From Liolophura sinensis (Eukaryota > Mollusca > Polyplacophora > Chitonida > Chitonidae), in the NCBI RefSeq assembly GCF_032854445.1, contig NC_088300.1, forward strand, positions 67,492,984 through 67,556,983: DNA of 64,000 nucleotides, in the 5' to 3' direction. The stretch's first letter is position 1. Every line of letters starts with the position of its first letter. The notes under the pieces are model-generated. The model was not told where the DNA came from. It was given only the letters and a program-made list of their open reading frames with translations, and made no database searches. The position numbers and the translations under genes are program-made. Below, piece after piece: positions 12,197-24,057 of the stretch.

Positions 12197-15100
12197 ATGT
12201 GGAGAAGAATGTGTGTTGTGTTGGAGATTTTACTCTTACATGCATCGCAATATGGTGAGTTTTCTTAGCCTTTAAATTTTAAGATCAGAAATTTGTATTA
12301 TTACATATGTAAAAACATGTCACCATTCTATAATGTGCTATACACATTTGGAATAGGCCATGTGTCGACATGATCAACATGCTCACCGGACAGGTTCACC
12401 AGCCAGTCAGCGAAAAGAAGTGCGCAGTGCTTTACAATACCGCTGTACAAGAAATATATTATATAAAAACACAGCTGACCGCCAAGAATTTGACTGAAAA
12501 TTTTTGAGTTAGGTCAAAATAAGAGTCTAAGTTCTGGTCGGCTCTGCGTGTCATTATATACCCAGATGGCGCAAGGTGTCATGTCTAATGTCTGTGGAAT
12601 GGAAAATGAGTGAGTCAGAACAATTTTAGACATCTCCACATGAAGACATACGTACAACAAAGAGACAACCTTGACATAAGACAGAATGCTAAAAGCAGTA
12701 TTTAATCTCTAGGCTCAATCCCACTTTAAATGGTGAAATGCAACGCTTTCAGTTTCGCAAAAAATATTTTCAACAGGCGCCCCCTATTATTATATAAGAC
12801 ATGAAGGTGTACTTTGTGAAGATAGTTCAGTGAGCAATTTTAATACAAATGTAAAATACGGTTATCTAATGTAACGTTGTATGGGATTATCGTTATCTCT
12901 CTTTGATGGTCAGATGAATGAACTAGTGCTGCCTTGACCTCATGACGTTCCAAAATACAAGCGGAACAAACCGTTGCTTTTACAACAAATTACAGGCTAA
13001 GATTAGTGAGGTCATTTATTGCGGAACATAAGATACAAATTTTATACACGTATACAAAGTAATAGAACAAAGTAACACAATCATATCACTTTTTCAAACT
13101 TTCCTTACTGCATGCACTTGATGTACGTCTTTCAGGAAATGCCTACAACGCATATTACGAAAGTAAACCGGAACTGGGATATTTTGCTGTACATCTACCC
13201 GTGGTTACAAAACCCAGCGGAATACAGTGCGCAAGCGCGTGTTCTTTAATTCACGGGTGTTCTGTGATCAGTTACTCAAGGAACCAAAAGCTGTGCAAAT
13301 TATCGAGAGGAATAGGAGAATATGTTGCAGACTCTGCCTGGACAACACTGGTATTACGTGCACAGGAACATGGACTCAATGGCCAGGTCAACACATCTGT
13401 CATGACGTCATATGCCACAGGTACAACAAAAGCAACGCCAGAAGTCGTGACGTCACAACCGCCTGACCTTGTGACTGAGTCTTCATATACAACTTTTTCT
13501 GATTTCATTAGCACTGCTGTAGGTTCAAATCCCAGTGGAAGCGCCGTAATTAATGGAGTGGAAAGTCCTAATCCTGAAACTGTCAAGGCGTCATATAGCA
13601 CTGACATCACGGTGACGTCATCTGCCACAGGTACAACCAAACTGACGCCAGATCATAGGGATATTTCCATGACAACTGCGGATGCAGTGACGTCACAAGC
13701 TGGTGACATGGCAACGACAACTTCAGACACAACTGCTTCTGTTTTCACCAACTCTTTCACGGAACCCCCACCCACTACTGTGGGTAATGGGACTGAATGT
13801 CCTAACCCTAGTGTTTTCATGGCAACACCATCAGGCTCGTGTTTTCATGTCTCAGACGCATATCGTGAGATGACCAAGGCTACGTCATCATGCAATAGGC
13901 ATGGTGGTCACTTAGCAACCATATCAAACGAAGTTGAAAATCACGAGGTTATAGCAATGCTTCACGCAACGGGTGAGTATACACGTAATTCTGTCGTTCA
14001 TTTTCAATTATAAAAGACCACAGCACAGAGATTAAAACCAGAGCAGCGACAAACAGTGTGATAATTTGTCCCACAAATGGCCACACGTACTACCGGTGAA
14101 GTCCTGCATCTTGTCGATTTACATCAGTCGGGGTTCTATTCTGTCTGTTCAAGCATATACTTAAAAAAAAACGTGGCTTGAGCACAATTGGGTAAAAAAA
14201 TGCGGAGATTTTAGATGCAATTTATTTAACTTAAATGATCTAGAATTACTCCAAAACGCTGTTCTTTCCGAAACAAAAACGTATACTCCATATATATTCA
14301 TGCATTGACGCCTAATTTATTAATAAAGATTATTTCCTTATATTGCTTTAGGTCAGAACAAGGAACAATATATGATTTTGACCTAACTTTTATTTCACTA
14401 GTTATACCTACAAGCCCTGTTAAATGTGTGTCGACATATAATTACATTTTGATAGAAATTTTGGGATTATTCGTTTGGACTTTACCTTGAATTTATTTAG
14501 AACTTACAGTTGTTATTTTGACCAAAATCCAAAATTTTGACAAAGCTTATGAGTAATTTAAGGAATTAACATAATTCTTGGGATAGTTTTGCTGTCATTT
14601 CTATAAATGATGAATGATTAAGTCAAATGCTTGATGCTAAAAATTCTCCGCAATATTCATGTAAAGCTGAGTTTGATTTTTTGTTCAGGTTCCTTGGCAA
14701 CGAACGTACTGATTGGTGCAACGGGTTTAGAAATGGAAAGAACATGGAAATGGGTAACCGGTGAACCGTTCTGTGAGTCTTCATATTTCGTATCAGCTAT
14801 TATATTCCCCTCAACAAAGTTGAAGGAAGTGGAAGAGTGGGATGGGGAGGTGGCGTGGGGGTGGGGGTGGGGGTAGGGTTCGTGGGTTTGTAGTAGAATC
14901 ACCTTATCTGACCGTCTGTCTGTATGGCTGTCTGTCGGTAGCCGTCAATTTGTCCTTGCATCTCCTCCCAAACTCCTTCACCGATTTTGATGAAACTTGC
15001 TTCTTGGCTATCATCTGAACTTGGACATGCTTAAGTTTAATGGCAATCAGGTAAGTATTTTGGTAATTACCCCCATTTAGGACTTTCCATGTATAATGTA

Positions 15101-18100
15101 TTCAGATTTTGTCCAATCAACTCTTCCTAAACCACTCAACCTATTTCCATGAAACTTAGCATACATCTTCTACGGAAGCCGATCGCGCTACCTCGGTACA
15201 TCGAAGTTTCTAATACAGGGCGAGGCAGCGAGATAATAAGGTAGCGAATTAGCGAGGTAGCGAGATTAATAGCGGGGCAGTGAGGCAGCGAGGCAGCGAG
15301 GCAGCAAGGTAGCGAGGTTGCGAGGTTGGGAGTAGTTATTATTATAACCACTTTAGTGTCAGGCTGAGGCATACACCGCGTGTAAATTGGGTTCCTGGTA
15401 CACCTGGCCGCATGTGATGCCGGTTGAAATCAACACACTCTCATTGCCAGGCCCTGGATCTATTACTTGATAGTCCCAGCTATGTCAGTACTTTTGCTTG
15501 GCTGAGATGTGAATTAATGGAAGCTATGGGAGGGTTGGTTGGGTGGTGGAGGTGCAGAGCTGGGACAGGAGTTTTGTTGGGTATATATAATGACCGTTTT
15601 TCCTTCCATCATTGTCCAGTGAAATTTCCTTTGTTTGAGAGGGGCAAATTAAAAGGTAAATTGATTTCTCCATGACACGGAATAATCAAGTAAGGGTGAA
15701 GTTGTGTGTGACCCCATGGCGTGGGGAGAGCTTTGGGTGAAGGTGTTGCACAGGATTTTTGTACTAGAAACCTGTATAAATACAGTGGAATGGAGAGAAC
15801 ATTCGATCTCGTCCGGTCCGCTTCGGGAGCGGTAGATCCAGGGTCAATCCTGGGTCGAGTCACCTTAAGACCGTAAAAGCGGAAGTTGTTACGTCCTTGC
15901 TTGGCGTTCAGCATGAAGTGGATAGTGCAACTGGTTGACCCGTATCAGTATAATGGCTTGAATGGGGCGACTTACTTGCCTTCGGTAAGGCGTCTCATTG
16001 AAGCAGCACTAGATAAAAGAGCAGTGGAAATCCGTCCTGCAAGGAGGAACATCACATGCACTCTAAGGATTTCTTCGTCGTCATATGACTGAAAAACTGT
16101 TAAGTACAACGTTAAACCCCAAGCACTCACTCTATCAGAATTCTCTCAATCTCCTCCGTGTTCCGAGCCGTTGTAAACGCCTTTCTTCGCCGCCTACCTA
16201 TTTTAGCAATTGTAAACCACTAAAACTTAGTATGAGCGATTCAGAAGGGCAATCCGTAAACAAGAAGTTAGTTGAAATTATAAGGAAGGTTGATTCTTCT
16301 GAACAGGATATAGAGACGGCGGTTGACGCTAAGATAGCGCGTCTGGGTGAAGAATTCGTACAAAAGTCCAGAAATCCCAAAAAGAGAGGGAACATGGATG
16401 GAAATAGACATCAATTTGACTTTGATAGCGAAGTCATAGAACAGCTAGCGACCGTACAATGGGGCCTGAGATACGGTAAAACTGATTACGCTGATGAATT
16501 TTAATGGAAAAACTGACTACCAGAAACAAACAAATAAAATTGGCAAATTCCTCAGAAGAGGGTTGAGAGAAAGTGAGGCAGTATGTAACAATTAAGCTAG
16601 CTTCCGATTCTGACGATGAGAAGACGAGATTATGCTTAAAATTAAATGTTTTGCACCTGTGTACATATAAACACATGTAAAATAGAAAAGTATTTATTCA
16701 TATTTTCAAAGGAATTAAAAATTATTCACGTGTCTAGTTTACTTGACATTTACGTAGTAATCGTTGGTGTGATTATTTTGTATACATATATGTAAAACAA
16801 AATATACCTATGTGTAAATGTATTGCACATGTGTACATATAAACATATATGTTTGTTCATACGTACAATAGAAAGGGATATGTGTACAGTTATTTTACAC
16901 ATATGTAGGCCTATAATTATAGAAAAAATACCGAATACCGAAAAATAACGGTTTGCAATGCCGACGCATCCCTGTGTACGGCATCATGGGGTCTTATACC
17001 ACCTTCCTCTTCGGGTTTCATCCATTGCCATGTCTTTCACATACCCACCTATTTGTAGATCTGTTATTTTGGATCTATCTCGCATACCGAGTGCAATCTG
17101 TCAGTACAGAACACGTAAATCCATCCCCACGAACTGCTGAAGAAGCACGCCAAGCAGTCAACCTCAGCGTGGGGATTGGTAGGGCCCGTGCGGGATGGCA
17201 GCGAGGTTAACATAATCTCGGTACCTCGCTGTCTCGCATCGCTATCCCACTGCCTCATATTGCTACGTCGTTACTTCCCTTCGCTACATCCTTACCTCGC
17301 TGCCTCGCCCTGTATTAGAAACGTCGAGGAAGCGAGGTAGCGATATGTCTTCTATCGGCTTCTATAATCTTTCCTATCATCTAAACATGTGCATGCTGAA
17401 GTTTAATTACAATTCTGTAATTATTTTCATAATTACTCTTGTTCAGATACTATGTGCAAAAACGGATTTTCATGTACAGAGATTTTGACCATGCAACCCT
17501 GGTCAAGTATTGCACCAATTTCTCTGAAACTTTGTATATATGTTTTATATGGTCTAAACATTTGCATGCTTAATAATAATGACAGTCTGATTAATAAATC
17601 AATTTTCATTTTCTTTCTTTTTTTGTTGGAAATGTTGGTTTATGGAAGGTGGATATTTCGGATATCCGAGGAGTCTAGTTTTTATCGGGTATCTGTCTCG
17701 GTAATATAAGTTGTGGATCTCTGGGATATAAAGGATATTTATTGTGCAGCAAATGTAAGCTCAACCAATTCACATTTTTGGGAAGGCGAGGTATCTGGCA
17801 GATTTGTTGATTCCATGCCGCAGGTGGAGTAATGGTCACGGGTTTTGAATTGTGATCTTTTGACTTGAAGAGCGGAAAAGTGATTTCAAATTCGCAGTTG
17901 TCAACTACCTCGCACCGAAACATGCGGAGGCTATAATTCTTACTCACTATGTCTAAACCAAAGCATGTCGTCATTTTCAAATCTATACCTGGTCGATTTG
18001 CTTTGGTACAGTAATCAGGATCATTCTAAAAGAGTTCGTTCTATAATACAGTAAATTAAGGGTCTAGAATGTGATCATCATACTGCGAATATTGAATCAT

Positions 18101-18319
18101 AAATTTTCCCACTTGCCTATGTTTCAGTAATAACTAAATTTTGATTTCCACAATGTTGTAAGTTAACGGATTTTTCCTGCAGCTTGGATCGGCACGGGCC
18201 CTGCCAATCCCGACGCTGAGGCTGACTGCTTGGCGTACTCCTACAACAATTCGTGGGAATGGATAAAAGTGCCCTGTACTGACAAATTGCACTCGGTATG
18301 CGAGAAAGATCCAAAATAA
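12197..18319 (+). CDS. Lectin gene A: secreted PAN/apple-like + Ser/Thr-rich + C-type lectin-like protein, 371 aa
   Basis: Four exons join in frame: 12197-12254, 13136-13972, 14689-14772, 18183-18319, all with GT-AG ends and phase 1 junctions. Exon 1 encodes a signal peptide (MWRRMCVVLEILLLHASQY). Exon 2 opens with a Cys-rich PAN/apple-like module (residues about 21-95; CASACSLIHGCSVISYSRNQ, then LCKLS), then a Thr/Ser-rich stalk with repeated VTS (about 96-235), then the start of the CTLD at Cys241. Exon 3 carries the WIG-like and WKWV core, exon 4 the final Cys residues (DCLAYS, WEWIKVPC, SVCEKD). The CTLD is 131 aa with six Cys, the long form. The EPN/QPD sugar-binding triplet is absent, so calcium-dependent sugar binding is doubtful. 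A likely role is an extracellular recognition protein. A possible AATAAA signal lies at 18688-18693. Intron 3 (3.4 kb) is full of repeats. Confidence 0.9.
15173..15335 (+). repeat. GCGAGGCA/GCGAGGTA short-unit repeat, copy 1
   Basis: An array of roughly 8-bp units (GCGAGGCA, GCGAGGTA and variants) follows a leader with GAAGCCGAT, CGCTACCTCG and TTTCTAATACAGGGCGAGGC. The same leader and array recur inverted at 17215-17365. Confidence 0.8.
15793..16136 (+). mobile_element. SINE-B, near full length, in lectin A intron 3
   Basis: The head is tRNA-like: GCTTCGGGAGCGGTAGATCC, then GGGTCAATCCTGGGT as B box. The body has GACCGTAAAAGCGGAAGTTG, GTTGACCCGTATCAGTATAA and AGATAAAAGAGCAGTGGAAA. The tail is ACGTTAAACCCCAAGCACTC. 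This is the most complete forward copy. Confidence 0.85.
16232..16504 (+). CDS. Short retroelement-like ORF, 90 aa (possibly DIRS/tyrosine-recombinase type)
   Basis: The ORF starts MSDSEGQSVNKKLVEIIRKV and ends at TAA 16502-16504. It has an acidic helical N-terminal half and then a KKRGNMDGNRHQFDFDSEV motif. From memory, a 'GN..QF.FN..V' motif is common in N-terminal ORFs of DIRS-like, tyrosine-recombinase retroelements of marine invertebrates. That assignment is tentative. No recombinase, reverse transcriptase or RNase H follows, so this is at most a fragment stranded in the last intron of lectin A. An upstream in-frame extension to 16085 runs into SINE-B tail and is not part of the gene. 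Confidence 0.45.
   Translation: MSDSEGQSVNKKLVEIIRKVDSSEQDIETAVDAKIARLGEEFVQKSRNPKKRGNMDGNRHQFDFDSEVIEQLATVQWGLRYGKTDYADEF
16669..17205 (+). repeat. Left arm of a ~535-bp inverted repeat
   Basis: Matches the reverse complement of 18195-18727. Shared landmarks include ATGAATAAATACTTTTCTAT (read from the right arm), the CACACCAACGATT block, the ACATATATGT-rich stretch, the 'CCCCATGATGCCGTACACA' block and a copy of lectin exon 4. The spacer is about 1 kb. Confidence 0.9.
17064..17200 (-). pseudogene. Antisense copy of lectin A exon 4
   Basis: Read on minus, this is the final CTLD exon of gene A in inverted orientation: TGPTNPHAEVDCLACFFSSS, then a WGWIYVFC segment and LHSVCEIDPK with a stop at the same place. 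The reading frame is still open and the Cys residues are kept, but the acceptor CAG and the start of the exon (SWIG) have been replaced. It cannot be joined to gene A, which runs on the other strand. It is either a decaying duplicate or a source of antisense transcript. Confidence 0.8.
17215..17365 (-). repeat. GCGAGGCA/GCGAGGTA short-unit repeat, inverted copy 2
   Basis: On minus, GAAGCCGAT, CGCTACCTCGC and TTTCTAATACAGGGCGAGGC reappear, followed by AGCGAGG-type units, matching 15173-15335 in inverse orientation. Confidence 0.75.
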
Positions 18320-18727
18320 CAGATCTGCAAATCGGTGGTCGTGTGAAATACATGGCAACGGATGAAACCCGAAGAGGTATGTGGCATAAGACCCCATGAT
18401 GCCGTACACAAGGATGCGTCGGGATAGCAAACCGTTTTCGGTGTTTTGTCTATATGATTTTTGGCCTACATATGTGTAAAATAACTGTACACATGTCCCA
18501 TTCTAATGTACATATGTACAAACATATATGTTTATATGTACACATTGCAATACATTACACATAGGCATATTTTGTTTTACATATATGTATACGAAATAAT
18601 CACACCAACGATTGCTACGCAAATGTCAAGTAAACGTAAACTAGACTAGTGAATAATTTTTAAGTTTGCAATTCCTTTGAAAATATGAATAAATACTTTT
18701 CTATTTTGCATGTGTCCAAAAGGATTG
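18195..18727 (-). repeat. Right arm of the ~535-bp inverted repeat (contains the real exon 4)
   Basis: Reverse complement of 16669-17205 with scattered mismatches. It covers most of the functional exon 4 of lectin A, the 3' UTR and the putative poly(A) signal. Confidence 0.9.
18688..18693 (+). terminator. Candidate poly(A) signal of lectin gene A
   Basis: AATAAA 369 bp after the stop codon. It is the clearest match in the 3' flank, but AATAAA is common in AT-rich DNA. Confidence 0.35.
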
Positions 18728-19199
18728 CACATATGTTAAATAGTTCCTGTTAGTATCAAAAACAACGACTTCTCCCCAAACAGCCCGCGGTCAGTCAATG
18801 GCGACATGAAGTATGCTCGTGCCTTGCCTCGCTTGTCATTGCTAAGAGGGATTATTCAAATGTTGGGTTCCAGACGTGCTGTGTTTGCTCAGCTTCGTAT
18901 GTACAAAAGATTTCCACACCTGTGGAATAAGGGTTTATGATGTTGTGGAAATATGGAGAAATATTGTGTACATGTGTTCATTTCTTGCAAATTTGTATAT
19001 TTAGCGAGTAAATAACGAAACGGCTTTCAGGTACAAGACTGTGTTCAAGTGAGGCAATAAAGATGGTTAATATCATAAATTTACATATGGTATAATACGT
19101 CTTCAGCGTGGTTATGTCTAATTCTATAATTAATAATTTTTCAAATTTGTTTATTTATTTTATTGTTCTTTAAAGTCATACTCAAGAACTGTTCACTTA

Positions 19200-19400
19200 T
19201 GCAATGACTGTGTTATACGAGTGTTAGAAACCTGAGAGCGCGGAATAAACCACCGACCTTTGGTAAGTTACTGACAAGTTGACAGATACGCACACCACAT
19301 TGGTGAGAGGCAAATGGTTTTCAATGAACGTTCATATGGGCAACCGTCACACAAGCGTCGTCCACTACTTATTAATGTCTACAACAGTGAGAGCTGAAGA
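19200..19400. mobile_element. SINE-D fragment
   Basis: Contains GGTAAGTTACTGACAAGTTG, CACACCACATTGGTGAGAGG and GTTTTCAATGAACGTTCATA. Related blocks occur near 24250, 33060, 38050 and 62740. Confidence 0.5.
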
Positions 19401-19405
19401 ATCCA

Positions 19406-19688
19406 CAAATTCCTTTTTTTTTTTTTTTTTTTTTTTGATTGGTGTTTTACGCCGTACTCAAGAATATTTCACTTATACGACGGCGGCCAGCATTATGGTG
19501 GGTGGAAACCGGGCAGAGCCCACGACCATCCACAGGTTGCTGGCAGATCTTCCCACGTACGGCCGGAGAGGAAGCCAGCATGAGCTGGACTTGAACTCAC
19601 AGCGACCGCATTGGTGAGAGACTCCTGGGTCACTACGCTGCGCTAGCGCTTTAACGGACTGAGCCACGGAGGCCCCCAAATTCCTTTT
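19406..19688 (-). mobile_element. SINE-A, full length, with target-site duplication
   Basis: On minus it reads from a tRNA-like head (GGCCTCCGTGGCTCAGTCCG, A box) through a B box (GAGTTCAAGTCCAGCTCATG) and a conserved middle to the tail AAGTGAAATATTCTTGAGTA. It ends in a long A tract (T tract on plus, about 19414-19436). The flanks repeat CAAATTCCTTTT, the target-site duplication. Confidence 0.92.
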
Positions 19689-20099
19689 ACAAGGCCGAGT
19701 ATGAATGTTGTGTTCGCCACTGACGCTCCTCTTAATTTAACTCCTCGCGCTCTTTCAAGAGTCAAATTGATTTGCCCATTAGAGCCCTCAGAAAAACAGC
19801 CATGTCCAGTTCTGCACAGATCACACATGGCCATAACTTCGTTGGACAAAATAGCGACACACTCAAAATGAATCTCTAACTTGTCATGGTGAAGCTAGGT
19901 ATCCACTTTCAGCTCAGAACAATGAACCATTTCGAAAAATATGTGGAAAAACTGATTAAGTCTAAAACTGCCGTCAAATTGTCCAACTTGGACATAATGA
20001 TCCGAAATACCAATGTACCAGGTTCAAATGCAATATAATGAACTGTGTTCACCCAGCAACGGACCAGTGATAGAAATCGTCTACACTTTGAGCATGTGT

Positions 20100-20344
20100 A
20101 AGTCCTGTTGATTTTTTTTTTTCTTTTTTTGATTGGTGTTTTACGCCGTACTCAAGAATATTTCACTTATACGACGGCGGCCAGCATTATGGTGGGTGGA
20201 AATCCACGACCATCCGCAGGTTGCTGGTAGACCTTCCCACGTACGGCCGGAGAGGAAGCCAGCATGAGCTGGTCTTGAACTCACAGCGACCGCATTGGTG
20301 AGAGGCTAACCGACTGAGCCACGGAGGCCCCAAGTCCTGTTGAT
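20100..20344 (-). mobile_element. SINE-A copy with 13-bp target-site duplication
   Basis: The element spans about 20113-20331 and is flanked by AAGTCCTGTTGAT on both sides (20100-20112 and 20332-20344). It lacks the GGCAGAGCCCGGGGGAAACC block and part of the head, showing internal deletion. It is nearly identical elsewhere to the copy at 19406. Confidence 0.92.
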
Positions 20345-22130
20345 GAAAATTTCGAAATTCTTCAGGAGTGGGTATGAGAGGGTAATGTTTTGGGCCGAGT
20401 TGCAGCATTAAAAACTTAACATGTTCACTTACGGGGAGTTAATGCGCCTGAGACCACTTAATATCCTCTTGCATCAAGAAATATAATTTGAATCACGTGC
20501 GGTTTGTACCTCACCTAGCTTTATCAAATAAAAGTTTAAGGAAACCATCCCTTTTCTCCCCCAAGCTCTGTCCGGTTCCCTCCCACCATAACATTGCTGT
20601 CGTAGATTTCGTCCATGACTTATTTGCGCATTTTCCCTTATTCTGATAGTTCTATTGAGTTCAGAAAAGTGTTATGAGGTTTTTCTTGAAACATGGAATG
20701 ATATCCTACTTGACAAATGCAAGTAGTTTATCTACCTCTAAATATGCACTTGTGTAAGCAAAATTTTAGGTTATTTAGGGTTGTTGAAATACTCGCGTTA
20801 AAACGCTATTGAAATAAAGATATAAAGATAAAAAATCTAAGGAAATCGGAACTTGCTAGAATAGATTCCATTGTAGTTTCGCTCGTGACCTGTCAAACAT
20901 AATGTTCCAACTGTTTGAGTTTGAAGAGCTGCGAAGTTACAATCCCCACAACTCCAGGGAAATTATATCAAGATTATCAACAAAACAATGCATGCTTTAT
21001 TTGTGTTTTTGTTAATGGTTGCAATTTTTAGTAAGTTAGTAAGAATAAAACCCTGACTGAGATAAACTGACAAGGAGCACCATTTGCCAGTTTTCACACT
21101 GTCGCCGCTGCACTGGTTTTACTTTCTGTGCTCTAAGTCCTTAATTATTGCGTACATTAGTGTAATGCCTTTCCGTCTCAGTATAGTCAAACAATGGTGC
21201 TTGTCAAACAAACAGCTCTACATGGAAATGTTGAAGCATTATTCATAGGTGGTAGTCGATATTCAAAAGTGTCCCCTCTGTAATCAACTTAAAGGTTTGT
21301 AACATCGGTATAGGCCTACGCCTGATGGCGAGTCCCTACAAGAGGAGTCTGGGTTCGATTCCACAAACCCGTTCCTGGCTTAAGTCAAAATTTAAAAACT
21401 CTTTCAGTTCTTGTAGTTCTTGGTACTAGATTTTGAAAATTGGACACATTTGTCTAACGATAACATTGATGAGGTGAATGAAAATTTCATTTTCTGAAGC
21501 CCAAAAATAAGCTTTAAGATTGCATGTATTCCAAATATAGGCTCAAGTCAGAAATATCTCTATGGAATTTGCCCCAGCTGGCCATAAGTAAACCGACCCG
21601 TGGACATTAAAGCATAGCAGGTTGGAATCTAAGGCCTAGCCGGTTCGGCTACGATTTAAGTCAGGGGAGTTGTCAGGTATCCGGTGAAAGATGATGGTTG
21701 CCCCTGGTTTCTTCAACCCCTAGAACTTAAACGCCGTCATATAAATGAAAGATAGAGTAGTAGAACACCAACCCCTGGACTGTCAATCGTGTGGCTTCGA
21801 TCTCCGGGACAGTGAAGTTTTCTAAATTCCCCTGTTTTCTTAGGTCTTTTGCGTTTGACTTACTTGACTCGACAAAAATTTATGGATTTTCTCGAAACAT
21901 AAAACCGTAGCATGAAAGAAAAATTATCGGTTTGGAACACGTCAATATAAATATTATTTCCAAAATAGATACAACAAATTGGATATCCTATTCATACCTT
22001 GTACTAAAAGGAAATTTACATCATCACTGAGGTATTATTTTGTGGTGAGTCTAGTTTGCCTTCAAAACGTGTTTTCTTACGCTTACTCAGACACATCCTG
22101 TTATAGCGTCTAATTGTTCTGACATTTTGA
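20345..22130. other. Intergenic stretch, no supported gene
   Basis: A worn SINE-A fragment sits at about 20565-20612 (GGTTCCCTCCCACCATAACA). A B-box-like GGTTCGATTCC occurs near 21352. No exon of the lectin family could be found here that would belong to the orphan exon at 22134. Confidence 0.4.
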
Positions 22131-22133
22131 CAG

Positions 22134-22284
22134 GCTGTTCAGTGGCGGGCCTAGTAACGGAAATGAAGCGAATTACCTGGCGTATTCCTAATCCAACGCA
22201 TGTACATGGACTGACGTCAACTGTAACAATGCTCAGCTGCATTTTGTATGCCAGGCGGATTCCAGTTTGAAGGCACAATCCTAA
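22134..22284 (+). pseudogene. Orphan final CTLD exon with premature stop
   Basis: An acceptor (TTTTGACAG) precedes a sequence that aligns with exon 4 of genes A, B and C: SGGPSNGNEANYLAYS, stop (TAA 22199-22201), then SNACTWTDVNCNNAQLHFVC. Compared with the functional exons, one base is missing at the WIN/WIS position, so the splice phase no longer fits. The conserved Cys of DCLAYS has become Tyr, and the terminal stop is displaced. No matching exons 1-3 are seen upstream. This is a relic of a further lectin gene. Confidence 0.8.
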
Positions 22285-22385
22285 AATACTTCTTTCATAG
22301 ACACCGAAAGCTTATTTATTTCAGTCCCACCGGACTAATATGCTCTTTATCATATCATTTGGATAGCCTGCGGTCCACACGTAAT

Positions 22386-22644
22386 TCATTTATTTATTTG
22401 ATTGGTGTTTTACGCCGTACTTAAGAGTATTTCACCTATACGACGGCGACCAGCATTATGGTGAGGGGAAACTGGGGCAGGGGAAACCCACGACCATCCG
22501 CAGGTTGCTGGCAGATCTTCCCACGTACTGCCGGAGAGGAAGCCAGCATGAGCTGGATTTGAACTCACAGCGACAGCATTGGTGAAAGACTCCTGGGTCA
22601 TTACGCTGCGCTAGCGCGCTAACCGACTGAGGCACGGAGGCCCC
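22386..22644 (-). mobile_element. SINE-A, full length
   Basis: Tail TTTATTTATTTGATTGGTGT on plus at the left, tRNA-like head ending GGCCTCCGTGCCTCAG (minus) at the right. No clear target-site duplication found. Confidence 0.88.
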
Positions 22645-24057
22645 AGCAGAAAAAGAAACGAAAAAAAGCAGCCCAGAGAAGCAAAAGAAAATATATCTAA
22701 AAAAAACATCTGATCAACTGAGCGGAAGTTCAACAGGTGATCATGCGCAGAACGCACAATGTTGTAACAAAAAGGGGACAGTACCGAGTGTCCGGAAAGG
22801 TCTATAGTCAAGGAATGTAACGACAAAGATGGGTAAATGTAAATTTTTTTATTGTCTTTCATGAGATGAGATAATTGATGCACAAATGATTTGTTAATTT
22901 ACGATATTAAATGTTGCTGTGGACTTTATCGGTACCTTATTAGGCGAGCTGTTTTAAATGAACACCTATATAATACATGTATACTAAAGCCTCCCCATAC
23001 GTCAAGACCACGAGGCAGTGAAAAGAAACGAACTTAACAAAGACTAAAATTCACTGCTCTGTAGGGTACAGTGCAAAGCCAGAAATGGACAATAAGCTGC
23101 ACAGCTTATAGGCCCGAATTACTTAAACCGAAAAAGATTCTCCATTGTAACATGTGTGAAACATTTCGTCAAATGCAGTATGATATATAAAGTGATACCA
23201 GTGAAACGGTTTCCGTTGACATAGGGGAGGTTTCTGAACACTAGACGCCAATGATCTCGAGTAAGTGGTAGATTGAGCCAAACCAGTTCCCCATTAGAGT
23301 CAATCACTCAATCATCTTCAGTCCTTACGCTGACGGATGACTTATTCCCTACAGTCACCTTTCGCGGATCAATACAGAAAAGAAACAAAAGTATTAAGCA
23401 GTGGTTTTAATGACAATTACGCCTATAACTAACGAAATGTTTTAACACCTTAATTGTATGTGCAGTTCGGTCTTACACATATACGACTCCGGAGCATCTT
23501 GCATGCGGCACCGCTGTCGTAAGTGAAGACCACGTGCTTCCGTCTCCGTATATTGGCCCTACGCAAGCTTTGCACGAATACAGTGAAATGACGTCACCGT
23601 GATATCTGCGAAAACCCAAGCGCGTCTAAAGCCACGTTCTCAAATCGTTGTGAATTGTGGAATGAAAACAGGACGAGTCTATTTCACAAGCTGCGATCAC
23701 ACGGTGCAATTATTGTCGAGTCGACTTGCCGGATTCGACTAGTGTAATGAAATTACAACATGCGCTTTTTCATGCGGCTGAAGCATTCGACAAATTGCGC
23801 CGTCTGAACGCGGCTTTAGGTCAGTGTAATCCAACTAAAGCACACACAGTACGTACATCTAATCCGTGAAGCACTGGAGCACCACGTGTGGGTCCGGTAT
23901 ACTTAATACCGTGTTATGGCAGCCGTCGCACGAAAGTACAGGAGAATATATACCGACAATATTTGCAAACCCGTTGAAAGTAGTCTCAACTGCACGCCTA
24001 CATGGCAGCTCACGTCAAATGTGGCTTAAGGAGACAGGCCTACAACGTAGCTAGGCG
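22645..24057. other. Intergenic stretch, no supported gene
   Basis: Short open frames only. A single TGACGTCA octamer occurs near 23590. Confidence 0.4.

Noticed and set aside
13272-13640. 122-aa minus-strand ORF opposite lectin A exon 2
   Set aside because: Antisense shadow of the Ser/Thr-rich stalk; the same effect gives long minus ORFs at 36254-36673 and 36733-37089.
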